Positions 1-12,900 are shown, counted from the first letter of the stretch. The stretch: 64,000 nt of DNA from Siderastrea radians (GCA_964017195.1 OZ024890.1:17317701-17381700), one strand, 5' to 3'. Notes: generated from the sequence alone by a model not told the origin. A program made the numbers and translations.

Positions 1-109
1 TCTTTGTTAAGTGCAAATGAACATTATTTGCTTATATGTACATTGTGCTTCATGCGTGTTATATAGATTATTTTCATCATGTTTTTGTTAAATTTCTTTA
101 ATTTTCCAG

Positions 110-3100
110 CTCACAGTAGGTCAGTGTTTTGGAACACTTAGCAGAGTTGAAGAAAGAGAGCCAAACTCAGGGTAGGTTGCTGTGTTTAATTTAATTATAA
201 AATTAAGTACAGTACCATCACATTTGTTGGCAATAGTTGATGACTTCAGAATACTTTTCTTGAGGTAGTGGAAGTTCAACTTATAGCATCTGTATCAATG
301 TAAATACAGGTAGTGATCAAACGCAGTCATTGCCACTGTCAGAGTGTGACCTCTGGTTACCATGCCAGTTAGTATCTTGAAACTAGTACAGACCATTTCA
401 AGCATGAACTTCACAAGGAAAGGTTACAAAAAATTCAGCGGCAAATCAAATTTCAGTTTGGAATCCGAGTGTCCTATTTGACTGTATGTTTGTTGTCTTG
501 CAGACTCCTTTCTGTTGTCTCCTTGGAGCCATGTGAGTTCCTGAAAATTTCCACTAGCGACTACACACGAGTTATTCAGGTAACGTTTGAGAGACAGTGA
601 TATTCACATCCAAAATAAAGTGGCACTTATTTATCAAGGTTGCTCTATTACTGTTAGGAAATGGGAAGAAACACAGCTCTCTTCTCAACTCAACTAAAAT
701 CGTATTTTGACATCGATATTCAGCTTTGACATACCAGCGGGAACACAACACTTTGGGCAAGCAAAGACACCTGACTTGCAAAATTCTGGGGTAGGGTAGG
801 GTATAGTTAATCATAATTACCAGTCCAGTCTATCAAGTTTCTTTACTACTTTTTCATATCAGGTGCGAAATGTCATAAAACAACTTTCTCCCACACTTGT
901 TTTGTTTAAAGTTTACTGGTTATCAGGCATAAAAATAAATTAAGATTTTGTTGTGTAACAGATAATCCAAGCTCGTGAGGAGGAACAGAAACTATCCCTA
1001 GCCAAGATGTGCAAGCTTTTCCACAACTGGCCTCTATTGTCACTCAAGAAAATTGCTGGGCTCATTAAGTGGAGGAAGTTTCCACCTGGCCAAGGTATGA
1101 ATGAATGAGTAAAAAACTTTATTAACGTGTCAAAGTCTACCAGCCAGCCACAAGCGGCCTACTAACTGAGGACACCTATGATTAAATTACAATAAAGTTA
1201 AAGTTAATTTAAAATTCATTAAATATAAAATTACATAATTTTAAATAGTATTCACGATAAAGTCGTATTTACAATTTAATTAATGTAAGGATAATCAAGT
1301 ATTGATCATGTGTAGAAGTATTTAATTGGTCAGAGAAAAACGTAGTCCTGTGATGATAATAAATAGTTGTGCAATTGTTGGGCCTCAAGCATTACACAAG
1401 TAGCAGTTAGTACAATTGCTGTCACCTATTAAACAAGCCAGGTCCTTTCTCCTGTGTTAACAATCAGGCCCCCGTGCTATGAGTTCTGAGGTCTTGGTTA
1501 ACATTTTAAGCTCTCGTTTTTGTTCTGAAATTATCTTCATTTGCTTGGCTCAACAGTTCTTGTAAGTGAGGGTGAAAGATGTGAAGTGATTGGTTTCATA
1601 AACAAAGGAGAATGTCTTTTACGTCGTCACATCAACGTGGCACATACACTTCCAAACGGGAAGAAGGTTAGTGTTTTATTCTTAGTTTCTAGTTCATCTT
1701 ATTTTTAATAATTTAACTCATGGGTAGACTTCTCCTTTTTCTTTTATGTGCGCATCGGAAACGTGGAAAGAGGAAGTAAGTAGGGGGTATTCACATTATA
1801 CTGGTTTCCCATGATGGCTTTGTAGCTGTTTTATGTGACATGGTAGGTGTCCAAATTCAGTGAAGTCATGCTAGTGCGAGTTCACCCTGGTAGCTATCTC
1901 CAGATCAAGATTCTCATTCCAGGACGAAGCCTCATACGTGGGCGTTAAGTAAATGAGGTGTGACTGTATATATCCCCTTTAGCCAGCATGAAAGTGGTGC
2001 CAAATTGAAGTCGTACTAGTATCATGAAAAAGCTTATCCTTAGAAGAGGTTTGCACACAGTAATTCTAGAAAGAAAGAAGCATGTATTGTTTTGCCCTTG
2101 GCCAACTGTTTTGTTTGTTTGTTTGTTTCTAGCCCTGCCCATATCAAAAATATATATTTTTCTTGTTCTTAGGAGCAGCGTACCAAGTCTGTGCTGATTG
2201 GTAGACTGTGTCCCGGAGACTCGTTTGGTGAGACCACTGTCCTAAAAGGTTTACCCATGCCATGTTCAGCCATCACGGACACTCATGTACAGATAGGCAC
2301 TATCTCTACACTCGATGTTTATGGTACGTTTCCGTCGGTCTTATACATTCTAGCTAACGTTAACCATCTTTGCTTCTTTTCAAAACGGAGGCTAAGGACA
2401 TCACGGCGAAGGTATGTGAATGCTTAGGTTTTATAGCCTGCGTACATGTAGCAAGCGTTTCCGTTGGCTTTTACGAACGTTTGAAGTAGTTTTCGCTTTT
2501 TGGCTGCACGAAAATTGGGACAAGGGAAAAAAGAGGGAGGAGGGTGTACCCTCGTCCCAATTTTCGCGCGGCCAAAAAGTGAAAAACAACCTCCTGAAAC
2601 GTACAGAAAAGCCTACGGAAACGCTTGCTACGCAGGCTAGGGGTTTGGAGAATATGGAGGGCAGGAGGAATCTAGTTAAGGCCTCATGCGCTACATGACA
2701 TTTAAAGGCTTAACGAAAACCTAACTTTTTAAAGAAACTAATAAGCATACCTGATAATTGGGTATTGTTTGATATGAAAAAAATTCTGAACATCGAGAAG
2801 CGGTTGAAGATCAGCAAACCGCGAAAGACCCAAACTCTACGACTCCCGTAGCGTCGAAACATTGACATCGCTTATTACGTGCACAAACATAAGCACTAGT
2901 AAAATTAAGTAGGAACCTACACCAGATCAGCACAGGCAAAGAAAAAGGAAGAAAAAGTTCCTTGTTCATATATTTGTAATTATTTTAGGAGTTGTAAGGG
3001 TTGTTTTACAAGGGGCAACTGGCATGAGATAAGCACAATGAGAAGAACTCAGTGGCGTATGTCGCTTTGAAACTTGGGGTCTTTCAAGTTGCTGCTTTGA

Positions 3101-5495
3101 TTTATAAGGTGTTTTGATGGCGATTCTTAATTCTTTCTTCTTCAGATTTGGATGAAGTAACCAGATCACTTCTCTCCCAGTCCTACTCTGCGATGGATGC
3201 CAATTTAACCGAGGTAGCGAACTAAGTGCCGATGAACACGACGCACTCAATTGTTACAACCAATTTTAAGCTTTCCCTTTTAGCTGAGTTGCACAACTTC
3301 AGCCATAAATGTTAGTTGTATCTGTTTTGTTGTTGTTGTTGTTGTTGTTGTTTTTTTTTCTTTTTAACTTCCAATGTTCTCCTTATCAGGCGGTAACCGG
3401 TAAAATTTACCGCTTGTAGCACCACTTGTTACCGGTTAGCCGGAACCACATACTAAGGCCTGGATTAGAAACATCCAACAGTTTGGGATCGTGAAAGATT
3501 TATTATCGGATTGAATTATGAAAAGATTTATGTGCGTCTTACTGCGTATCACGTAAGTCTAGTTTTACTAACTTTTCTCACTGTACATGCGTTTGTACAA
3601 TATTAGACGTAGTCTTATCATCTCGACGTTTCTAAGGTCGTTAGATAATAGTCTCATCTTCTCTACGTTTCTCCGCACGTTTCTACCCTAGTAAGATGTT
3701 AGTCGTGTCTTTTTAACGTTTGTCCGTATGCTAGTGCATTCCTAAGGTATTAGTCTTCTCGACATTTTCCATGCCATGCGATAGTGTGTTCGTCAGTGGT
3801 GTAAGGTCTAATATCTTCTCGACTGTCGACATTTCTCCGTACGTTAAAACATTCGAAAAATATTATTGTTATCTTCTCGACGTTTGTCCGTGTGCTAGTA
3901 TATTCGTAATTTAGATGTTGTTAGTTGTGTCTCCTTAACATTTCTCCGTACGTTAGCATTGTCGTAAGATATTAGTGTTATCAACTTGACGTCTTTATCC
4001 GTACGTTGGTTTGTTCAAGTTTGTTCGTAACGTACTCGTGGTATTGTCTTCTCCTCGAAGTTATTCGTTTGTGCCTTTGTAAGGAGTATGTCTCATCTTC
4101 TAGGCGTTTCTCAGTACGTTTTTAGGTTGCTGTAAGCTTTTTCTTCTCGACATTTATCTGTATGTTAATACGTTCCATGTGACAGGAATGACCAACGTCA
4201 ACCGTTTTGAAGGGTTTTCGAGGCGTGTGTTAGCCTAGTGTCATGCCGGCAACATTCCGGGTCTCATGACGACAAAACTCCACAACAGGGTGGAAAAAGA
4301 TTTTCAACAGAGCTGCTTTACCGGTCTAAAAAACTGACTTACCTGCTACCCTGAAAACTAGGGAGAACACTGACCTTCCCTGACTTGCCTCACTTTCGGC
4401 AATGTGTTCCGGCATATATCTGCCATGCAAGCCTCTACCAAGTCTTTCCACTCTTTCCAGTAAGTGGTTGCGGTATTCGCAGTAGGAATTGTGTGCTATT
4501 ATCATACCTTGTTTTTACAGGACGAGATACAAAAAGAGTACATTGAGCAGGAGAAAGAGAAGGAGTGGGTTCGATTCAAAGTGAGTACATTACTGCTTCT
4601 TCGTGGATAAAGAACCATCCTTTACGGGGTTGCGCTACGTTAACAGTTTGGAATTTCCTAACATTTTAATCAGCCGTGTCTTTCTCTTGAGCACGCTGTT
4701 GTTGACAGTTCAGAGTACTATGGATTCTGTGAAAGAAGCCTGTATTATCTTGGACTGCTTGACAATCGTTGTTGTCCTCTGCTTTCATTTGTCCCTCTTA
4801 TTGAGTGCCAAGTAACATTTTTACAGATTATCTGAAATTTCTACCTTAAAAACCACGCGAAAAAAGCGATCTTTCCAGTAAACCGTTCTGCTAAACTGTA
4901 GTACGGGCTTTTTTGATTGTCCCGCCTTATGATTTCAGCCAGACACTCATCAAATAGAACCTCTCGTGTAGCGTAATGTACAGCAGTAACAAAGGAAGCA
5001 ACCTTTTTATAGGTTTCATTTCAACAAGCACACAGTAAGATTTGACCCATTATCCAGGAATCCGCAGGCATAAAATTTTGAACTGCATTTACATGAGTCA
5101 GTCAACTTTTGACCCTGAAACGAAAGGTGTTTTAAAAATACAGCAATTTGGATTTATCAGCTGAGTTCTTAGGGTAAATTGACCACCGGAGAGAAAGTTG
5201 GAAGGAGTACATAGCCCTTCATCAGAGTGAATACAAAATTTCTCTAAGCTGCTTCTCTACGGTGGCCAATTTACCGTATCAACTCAGTTGATAAATACAA
5301 ATTTTTGTGTTTCACTTTCCCTCCGACTCAGCACCACAGTTTCTTTAGAAACAAACCCCCTTGTTTGTTTTAAAAATATTTTAATTTGTTTTACAGAACA
5401 AAGTCGTTAGCAACGTGTTACACTACAGAGGCATTACACCTGGATACAGCAAGTGGAGCAGAAACCCTTCACCTTTGGAAGTTCCAGATAAGTGA
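110..5495 (+). CDS. CNBD2: Cyclic nucleotide-binding domain protein, CNBD2-like (3' part)
   Basis: Eight exons join in frame with GT-AG borders: 110-171, 504-579, 962-1094, 1557-1666, 2173-2323, 3146-3213, 4521-4580 and 5397-5495, giving 252 visible residues and a TGA stop at 5493-5495. The 5' end lies before the window. The first exons carry the end of one cyclic-nucleotide-binding fold (GQCFGTL). After a linker a second fold follows (KFPPGQVLVSEGE, then GRLCPGDSFGE). The C-terminal part is a charged helix (EYIEQEKEKEW) and a tail with GITPGYSKW. This order of domains is that of the CNBD2 family, whose members bind cyclic nucleotides and are linked to sperm function in mammals; that role is not shown here. 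The classic phosphate-binding arginine expected after the SFGE motif is not obvious, so ligand binding is uncertain. The small 68-bp exon 3146-3213 is needed to keep the frame. Confidence 0.78.
1101..1480. repeat. Dispersed repeat in CNBD2 intron, possible LINE 3' end
   Basis: The intron after 1094 starts with a stretch (actttattaacgtgtcaaag and following) that looks like a dispersed repeat, followed by AT-rich sequence. A short stretch near 48500 (taattggggacacctat) resembles 1163-1180. The family is not identified. Confidence 0.3.
2434..2639. mobile_element. Foldback MITE in CNBD2 intron
   Basis: The two halves are inverted copies of each other. The left end reads AGCCTGCGTA and later GCAAGCGTTTCCG; the right end reads CGGAAACGCTTGC and TACGCAGGCT. 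The arms stay similar over about 90 bp and meet in a purine-rich loop near 2530-2550. This is a palindromic non-autonomous DNA transposon with no coding capacity. Confidence 0.75.
3540..4170. repeat. Degenerate tandem repeat, units of about 60 bp
   Basis: About ten degenerate units share the words acgtttctccgtacgtt, a short spacer, then gtaagatattagt and cttctcgac. The array sits in the CNBD2 intron between exons 3146-3213 and 4521-4580. A related array is at 55480-56105. It has no open frame. Confidence 0.7.
5143..5308. mobile_element. Short palindromic MITE in last CNBD2 intron
   Basis: The left arm (gatttatcagctgagtt, then ggtaaattgaccaccg) is mirrored by the right arm (cggtggccaatttacc, then aactcagttgataaatac). 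The arms are about 60 bp with a short loop. It is non-coding and ends about 90 bp before the last exon. Confidence 0.65.
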
Positions 5496-7767
5496 AACGA
5501 ACTCGTTGAGAAAACAGAGTGCAGGTGATAGCACCGTAGAAGGCCCATGTATATGGGCCCAAAACACCGTGGATCACAGGAAAAGTCCTTCACCGAGGAA
5601 CTGCATTTTTTATTCCAGCTATCGCTCATCTACACGTGCATGTTCCAGAAGAAGGAAAGCGCGGTCTGATTTTGCAACAGAAGATATCCCCACACCACCC
5701 GCAGGCTCGCATACGTCAGTTTTGTCATAATGATTTGCTCTTTGGTGGCTGCCCAGGGACCCAATTGATGCCAGCCTTGTAGCTGAATGGGCCACCCTAG
5801 TTAGATAAAGTTACTACAGGGCTACTACTCCTCAAGCGATTTATCAAGGTTTTTACAGCCGCGATATTTGTTATTGCTGCAAAGCTGCTGTGAATAATAC
5901 AGTAACATATCTTTCGGCTGTTAAGACCTCGGTAAAAACTGAAATAAGTTTGAGAGCTTCATTCAACGAATTACTTTAAATGTGAATATGTAAGATATAT
6001 AAAAGGAGGCATATGATAACCAGACTTGTAGATATTTTTATGTAAATAGTTCAGTTAGTTGGGAATTGCTAAATGTAAGAGATACAGCCTACTCGTTTTT
6101 TTTCACTGTAAAGGGCAGGGCGAAAAGGGACTTTACACGGGAAAAGGATTGGGAATATAGATAGATGTTTTGTTTCTCTTGAGAATTACACTCTTTGTAT
6201 AATAGAACGCTTTTCAAATGAGTGTCGTAAAAGCAAAACCAAAGTAATTACCCCAGCCAATCACAACAAACACAAATTACCCAATGAACCAATCAGAACT
6301 CAAATCAAATACACATAACCGGTGCCTAACGCGGGAAAACGCGTGCGAGCAAGTCGTGATTGGTTTGAGTTTTACTTCTGATTGGTCGAGAAAGTGGTGC
6401 GAGATTTTTAACCAATCACAGAGTAAAGGTGAGAAAAACCACAGCAAAACGCGAATTACTTTCGACACTCAATTGAAAACCGCTCTAAAGGTAGAGGTCG
6501 AAGAAGGCTCGAGTTTCATTTCCCAGTTCTTGCGTATGAGATATTACGGGTAGCCTGTGAACTATTAAAGGAGCCTGTTCACAGGCTATTCCAAATTGCA
6601 TTGAATTGTCTCAGAAGTCGGTCAAGTATGATCATCTGGGTGAGGGTAGACCTGGGAAGGACTGTTTGTGGTGGCATTGACTGACGTTTCGACAACCTGA
6701 GCGGAAGTATTCATGAAAGTTGAGTGAATTGTGAATTGTCAGTAGATGTTGTAAGTCTCTGGTCGTTGTCCTGATTGGTCGACGAATTCTTGATGTTATT
6801 GGTCGTCTGTCAGTTCAGCCGTGATGTTATTGGCTGCGAAGACTGTCAAACGTGATTGGTGCGTTTCGATCTGTCTTTTGTTAGTCATATGTCCGTTGGT
6901 CTATTAGTAAAATTAGTCGGTTTGTCTATTGTCTGTCTTGGTGTTGTCGTCAATAAGTCGTTTGCAAGGTACAGGTAGTTGTTGGCAACGGTTCAGTGGA
7001 CAAAAAGTCCTCAGGACCACACTCACCCGGACGATCATTATGATGTGACTCCTGGGTTCAAACCATTCACAGTATTGAACTGTCTGTTAATCTATTCTTG
7101 TTTGACAGCGCAACTCAAGTCAAAGTAGGGAGCAACCTACGCTTCTTGTTACTTGCAACATTGAAAACCACTGTTCTGTCATCCTCCTTAACCACTTTAT
7201 TGTCCATAGCAAAATAAAGCACTACTCTCTAGAAATATATCAACTTTGTCAAACCAACTTAATAATTTACCCCGAAGCGCATAGACCCATCTGCCTCTAC
7301 TTACACTTCTCCCAGCCTCTGTCTTCACCCGTCTTGATTGTATATCAGTAAAGTCAAGTTTTTTTTTTCCTGTAAAATTATTTCCTTGCCGTATGCAACT
7401 TAATTGTCCCCTTTACTGTAGTATAAAAATATCTCAATTACAAAACGTTTCCCTCTCCATCACACAACGTCGAATATTCTGCTTTTACAACTTCCAGTGT
7501 GAAACACAAAATTAAAATTTATCTTCGTATTATTCATTAGGAGGAGTTTGCGTACGTTGGTCAAAACTGCTAAAGTAATGATTTGGAGTTTTCTGTTCTC
7601 GAATGGAGAATAAGCCCTAAACCGATTTTTAGCGATTTTTCTAAGATTGTTATTCTCTCCAGACATCTTCTGAGCCATCTTTCCTTAATTTACACAACTG
7701 AAACATCTTCTAATCAATATATCTTGCCCCTCCTCCCCCCCCCCCCCTCCTCTCCCTTGTCCACCCA
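5496..7767. other. Intergenic region between CNBD2-like gene and transporter copy A
   Basis: No gene is supported here. It holds the CNBD2 3' UTR and a MITE at 6203-6487. Several CCAAT-type boxes lie around 6770-6860. The ORFs at 6277-6553 fall inside the MITE. A minus-strand AATAAA (TTTATT on the plus strand near 7197-7202) is a candidate polyadenylation signal for copy A. Confidence 0.5.
6203..6487. mobile_element. CCAAT-rich MITE, copy 1
   Basis: The terminal inverted repeats are TAGAACGCTTTTCAAATGAG on the left and the matching CTCAATTGAAAACCGCTCTA on the right. The interior has repeated ATTGGT/ACCAAT boxes. Related copies are at 35178-35453 and 37881-38217. The ends fit a TA-type target duplication, but this is not certain. 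Confidence 0.75.
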
Positions 7768-9997
7768 TCAGTCATCTTCCTGGGATACCGTCCCATATTT
7801 TCCATTTCGCGTCGCTTCCTTTTCGTCCTTCTCCTCGTCCTCCGTAATCGTGGCCCATTTGCAGACGATTATTGAGTCAAGAACAAGCAGCGTCAAGTAC
7901 GCAATAAAACAAACAATTGACATAAGTCTCCTCGAACCGACGTCACTAGACAGAAACTTGATAACCTTGAGAGCAAATGATAAAGCCTTGTGGCTTCCTA
8001 AGATCACGACAGTCTTCTTTACTGGCAAACTAAGGTCGAGAAAGCCGCCCGCGATCCAATTGAGCAGCAGAAACGTGATGTGCATTATCGAGGAGTAACC
8101 GACCACAATAAGTATATTCATGGACACAATGTTATTGAACTCTTCCTCAACTTGAGCTCTGCTGACTTTAGACCACGTGGAAAGAATAAACAGGGATATT
8201 ATGGCGTAGTGGAGGGTCTTGCTGTGCGAGTCGACTTTTTCAGCAACAACACGTACCAATCTCACCAACTTGCCAACCTAAAACGAAGTAGTACAAAAAG
8301 AAAATAATTGTACAATTCCCGTGGAAAAATATTGTAGATTGTTGGATTGCATTTGCTTGACAGCAGTTGAAAAGTACTATGTCGTAATGTGTCAACCAAA
8401 CTAAAAGTTACTTTCCAGTAAAGCTCCCATGCCCGGGTACGTGGTTACTTCCCTAAGTCGACCATATGGGGAGGCTCCGCCCGAAAGGGGTACTCTTTTG
8501 CACTTCCAGTGTACAAAAGTGTACGAAAATTTATTGTTTTGGTCGCCAAAATACACCTTAAACTGAACGGGATAGCAGCTAAATCTGAGTACTGTAAAAA
8601 AAAGGCTGTAGCATTTTGGCAGAAATCACAACGTGGTCGAAAAGTATGCAAAATCGAGGAGAATTTAAGCGACTAAAAGGCCATGATGAACTACGGTTCT
8701 TCGCTAATTATGGGTGTATTAAGGTATTGTGGGTGGTACAGTAGTCCCTATCAAGGGTGGGATAGGGGTGCGCTTTTCACTTTATTACTTACAATGGTTG
8801 GAAGTAAAGTTACGAGGAAAAACACGAGCATGAGAATCCCAAATCTTGAAACATTCACTCTGCTGTTGAGGTCCGTCAACCAAACCAGCATGGGTGGAAC
8901 AGTAAACACAGCTACGCCATTTGTTATCACCATCAGTAACAACGCGAGAGAAAAACTACCACCAGCTATCAGTGACTGCAAAAGAGGTATAAGTGGGGGA
9001 ATTAGACATTTGGAGAACGTTTCACTTCTTGATACCATAATCCTTAAATAGGGTCTGATATGGTAAACGTTTTCTCAATTCTTTTCTATCCACTTTCCCA
9101 ACTCCCTCTTGTCAATCAAACGGACGTTTGGGTCCTGCGGTCCCTTCATCGTCCCTTTGTTCGCCTGATAAGAATAAGCCGAGATTTTTTAAGCGAGCGG
9201 TTTTGGAGTGACATTAACTGATACAGATGCTTTCACGACTGTTTGTTTGTCTTCGTAGTTTTGTCTAAGTCAAAGCTTTGCAGTGAACTGGCCATCCTAT
9301 CGGAGAATAGGAAGAAGATGTCTATAGTAAAGCATGCTGTAGGTTATCTCGAGAGATCGAGCGAAAGCGGTGGACATTCTCTCTTCCTTCAGTTTTGTTT
9401 CCCCTTTTTCTTGACTAGCTTTGCCCTTAAATCGTTTTGCCCTACGTCCCAATAGAAAGCCAGTTCACAAGATTAAAAAACTCTTTATAACGCCGTTCTT
9501 ACCAAGATAGCGCCAGCAGACATACTCGCAGGCACAACAAAAAACACCTGAAGCGCGAACGCGAACTCTGTCGGACCAATGGCAGTGACATTTCCAACAA
9601 CAGTCGACTCCGAGGTAGTCACATTGTCGTCGACCATAGTCGCAAACTGAATAGTCTTTGTAATTTGTGTCCCTGCGCTTGGAACGACCAACAGAATGGT
9701 CAGAATTCCCCAAACGATAGCTTTGTAAGACTTGACGGCAACCAGCAATTCGTCTGTTTTCGTTCGAAGGCCGCACAAGAAGAAACACAACGCTAGACAA
9801 ATGTGTGGGAAATGAATACTAAGTAGAAAGATCCCCGATTCCGGCCACTGTGATCCAATTACCATAATCATAGTGATCCCAATTGCCAAGAAGTAGTTGT
9901 TCACAAATTCCCACACTTTCACCAGAGGCGAGGACCTTGGTAGACATAATTTCTGATCTTCCTGTTTGTTCTGCGTTGTAACCTTTTCTTTAGCCAT
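7768..9997 (-). CDS. SLC10A7: SLC10A7-like transporter, copy A
   Basis: Three exons on the minus strand, 9997-9503, 8975-8793 and 8277-7768, join in phase 0 into a 395-residue membrane protein. Exon 1 has the N-terminal helices and ends before a GT donor (AGAIL). Exon 2 begins SLIAGGSFSLALLLMVITN and has AVFTVPPML, the position of the GG-N and TP motifs of the SBF-like family. Exon 3 begins VGKLVRLVR and carries the last helices, including GSHKALSFAL, then a charged tail. SLC10A7 is an orphan carrier of the bile-acid:sodium symporter superfamily; in vertebrates it affects calcium handling, glycosylation and bone. No substrate can be inferred. Copy A is clearly divergent from B and C, especially in exon 1 (NNYFLAIGITMIMVIGSQWP), so it is the oldest branch of the local array. 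The start at 9997 is the ATG nearest the conserved helices; an in-frame non-ATG extension was ignored. Confidence 0.82.
8460..8670. mobile_element. Mobile-element fragment with GGGGAGGCTCCGCCC end
   Basis: Lying in intron 2 of copy A, it starts near a GGGGAGGCTCCGCCC word followed by aaaggggtac. The same word is found at 62507-62520, where it ends a longer copy. The borders are approximate. Confidence 0.5.
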
Positions 9998-12900
9998 GTC
10001 CTGAGCTAAATCAAGTCGGAGCAAACACGCGAACCTCTAATAGCAAAGAAACAATGTCAGTTTGCATGAAAAGCAGTTTTACAATCTTCAGAGCACGGCA
10101 CATGCATTACATTCCTCAAGCTGTCACGAAAAAAACAAAACCATGTTCTGTTCAACCTATTAAGCGAAATGATCGGTTTATCCGGGGATTAGATTAGCAT
10201 TAATTGATTTTCTTTCACCAAAGCCATGTGACATTTTCATAGCAGTACGTTCCCGTGGTGCCATGCTTTTCCCAATATCTAACAAAAACTAATTTGCCAG
10301 AAAAAGTCTCCTACTTTTATACTTGGCCCACTTGAAAGTGATAGGGTAGCCGGAGGAAGACTGTTTTCTGTTCACATACAGTAACCGGGAATCGGGTTAT
10401 CGAGAATTTACTGTATCTATGTAAAATCCCTTTCAACAGTTGTTAATATCTGGTACAAAAAAAACTGGTGGGCTATTTGTTAGTTTCTGTTTTACCAGCT
10501 TGAAACAAAACTGAACGCCATCGGTGGCCCTAAAACACCCGACTGTTTCTACTTTCTCGCGTTCTGTCAATAGACCACCTGAAAGTTTTTTTTTTGTTGT
10601 TGTTTGCTCAAAATCAGTACTGTTGGACAGAGCAAAACATGAAAAAGGGTACAAGTAGAAAGGCATTAAGACCCGTTTCAGTTATTTCTCATTCCTTTCA
10701 CGCAGTTCAGATTTCTGTGAACACTAGAGATTTCCAGAAATCTAACAAACATATAACATGTGGTCAAGTTTAACAAAATTCCCAATAAGAATTTTCTCCA
10801 ATTACGAATCACCAGGGACTGATGCATTGTACAGCGGTAACCTAGTGTATGAAATAACCTCAGAAAATGTTCATTATTAATTTTTCTAAATCTACGTCGA
10901 ACAATTTCGATACATAAACATGAATATGCGCTCCGACTGCATATGAATTAAATACCTTTATTACATACACGGAAAAAAGGCTGTACTGATTTTCTCCTCT
11001 GTATTCTGCTGTATCTTCGTATGGCTTTTCTTCATCCCGAAGGTTGCACTTCAGACCCTTTGCACCCCAGGGCAAAAGGTTTCATTTTCTCTTGCCCAGG
11101 GGCTAGGTTAGTGCAATGCGGGTAGTTCTAACTACGTTATTACGGCATTACTGCCGTTTATTCAGATAATAAACAATAACTGAGGTACTGTTAAGTCTGT
11201 TAAGTTTATTCTGATTTTGTTATACTAGACAGCTGGTGTTCCAATAGAAATGTTTCTTAAGACACTTGTACAAAGTGACTTGTACAAAGTGACTTGTACA
11301 AAGTGACTTGTACAAAGTGACTTGTACAAAGTGGCTTGTACAAAGTGACTTGTACAAAGTGACTTGTACAAAGTGACTTGTACAAAGTGACTTGTACAAA
11401 GTGGCTTGTACAAAGTGACTTGTACAAAGTGACTTGTACAAAGTGACTTGTACAAAGTGGCTTGTACAAAGTGACTTGTACAAAGTGACTTGTACAAAGT
11501 GACTTGTACAAAGTGACTTGTACAAAGTGACTTGTACAAAGTGGCTTGTACAAAGTGACTTGTACAAAGTGACTTGTACAAAGTGACTTGTACAAAGTGA
11601 CTTGTACAAAGTGACTGTCGGGGCGAATACTCCAATGTGACCATTCAAATGAAAGCTACTAAGTAGAATTTTCTTCTGGTAATGTTTCTGTATTCATTAC
11701 AATTGCAAGGTGGTTCTACGTTTTAAGCTTGTAGATATCATCCGAAAAAATTCGAAGGTAAATCAATTTAAAATCAAAATAACGAACGCACGTACGTAAA
11801 ATAGGATAGTTTCGAGTATTTTGTACAGTGGTAACAAATAGTACCAGAAGTATTTGCCAAAGGAAAGTACTGCTCAGTAGCCTTCAATTGAATGAAGTTT
11901 TGAACTACACAGGCTTGTACTCTTGGGATCGAAAGGTTTTTTTATGGGATATACATAAACCTTCAAAACAGTGACACTTAAAACAGAAAAGACCGTGATG
12001 CAACTGAAGACAATGCAGTCGAAATTACTTTGCACTAAGGATGACCTTGATTTTAATATTGCGATGAGCTAATGAACGGGTGATAATAAGAGTCGTGATG
12101 TAAGCTTTCTATTTTAAAAGCTGAAGTCACAAACGTAAACCCTTTTTCTTTTTGTTATAGACCAAGGCAGAGTTTAGATTAAATGCATGTCTTGTTAGCA
12201 AAATTCTGCTACCTGCTCATGATTTAGATGTCTTTTTCGTTGAGTTATAGTCACGGTAGCGTTTCACTATTTAGGTGTTGGCTTTTTAGTCTGGGCAAAG
12301 ACCCAATCGGAATTGTTTATTCAATCTTCTAACTGAGCAGTTACTTTTCGAACATTAAAAGTAAGCTCAACATGTCCCATAGTATCTGTAGGTGATAAAC
12401 AGTTGTTTGAAATAATATCAAACTGTACGGTTCACCTTTTTCCGCGACAACTGAGTCAATTGCGTTGGATGGTGTCGACATATTGCGTTGTCAAAATACA
12501 CGTACATATTCACGAATAGAACTATTAACCAATGCATCTTACGGCCGCAGTTGCACTGAACTACTAATCTCGCAGTTTTGAATCCAAGCTATCCAAGGCA
12601 ACTGGAATCGTTATTTCGCATTCGGACAGTTAGGCAACATGACAAGAACAAAACATACTACATACAACTATAGGTTGCGTAAGGAATGCTCCCAAGTCCA
12701 GTTTCCTGATTTTCGCCTTCATTGCTTAGTTTTAACTTAAGTAAAGTGGCCCTGAATCTGCCATACTGGCCCTAAAATTAAAAATTTAATGACGGATTCG
12801 CTTGTTAGAAGGTAAGTTTAAATCGAAGTAGCGGAATCGACCATATTGTATATTCGAATCGGCGAATGATGTTAAAAAAAATACTCTCCCAAAATTTAAG

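Noticed and set aside
9465..9800. Second minus-strand frame overlapping copy A exon 1
   Set aside because: It is a shadow of the transporter exon in another frame.
11264..11613. Cloning-vector contamination because of the attB2-like core
   Set aside because: The array is embedded in ordinary genomic sequence, has a strict 14-bp period, and lacks any other vector sequence.
11220..11648. Long repetitive minus-strand reading frames
   Set aside because: They are the minisatellite translated in three frames; a 14-bp unit without stops leaves all three frames open by chance.
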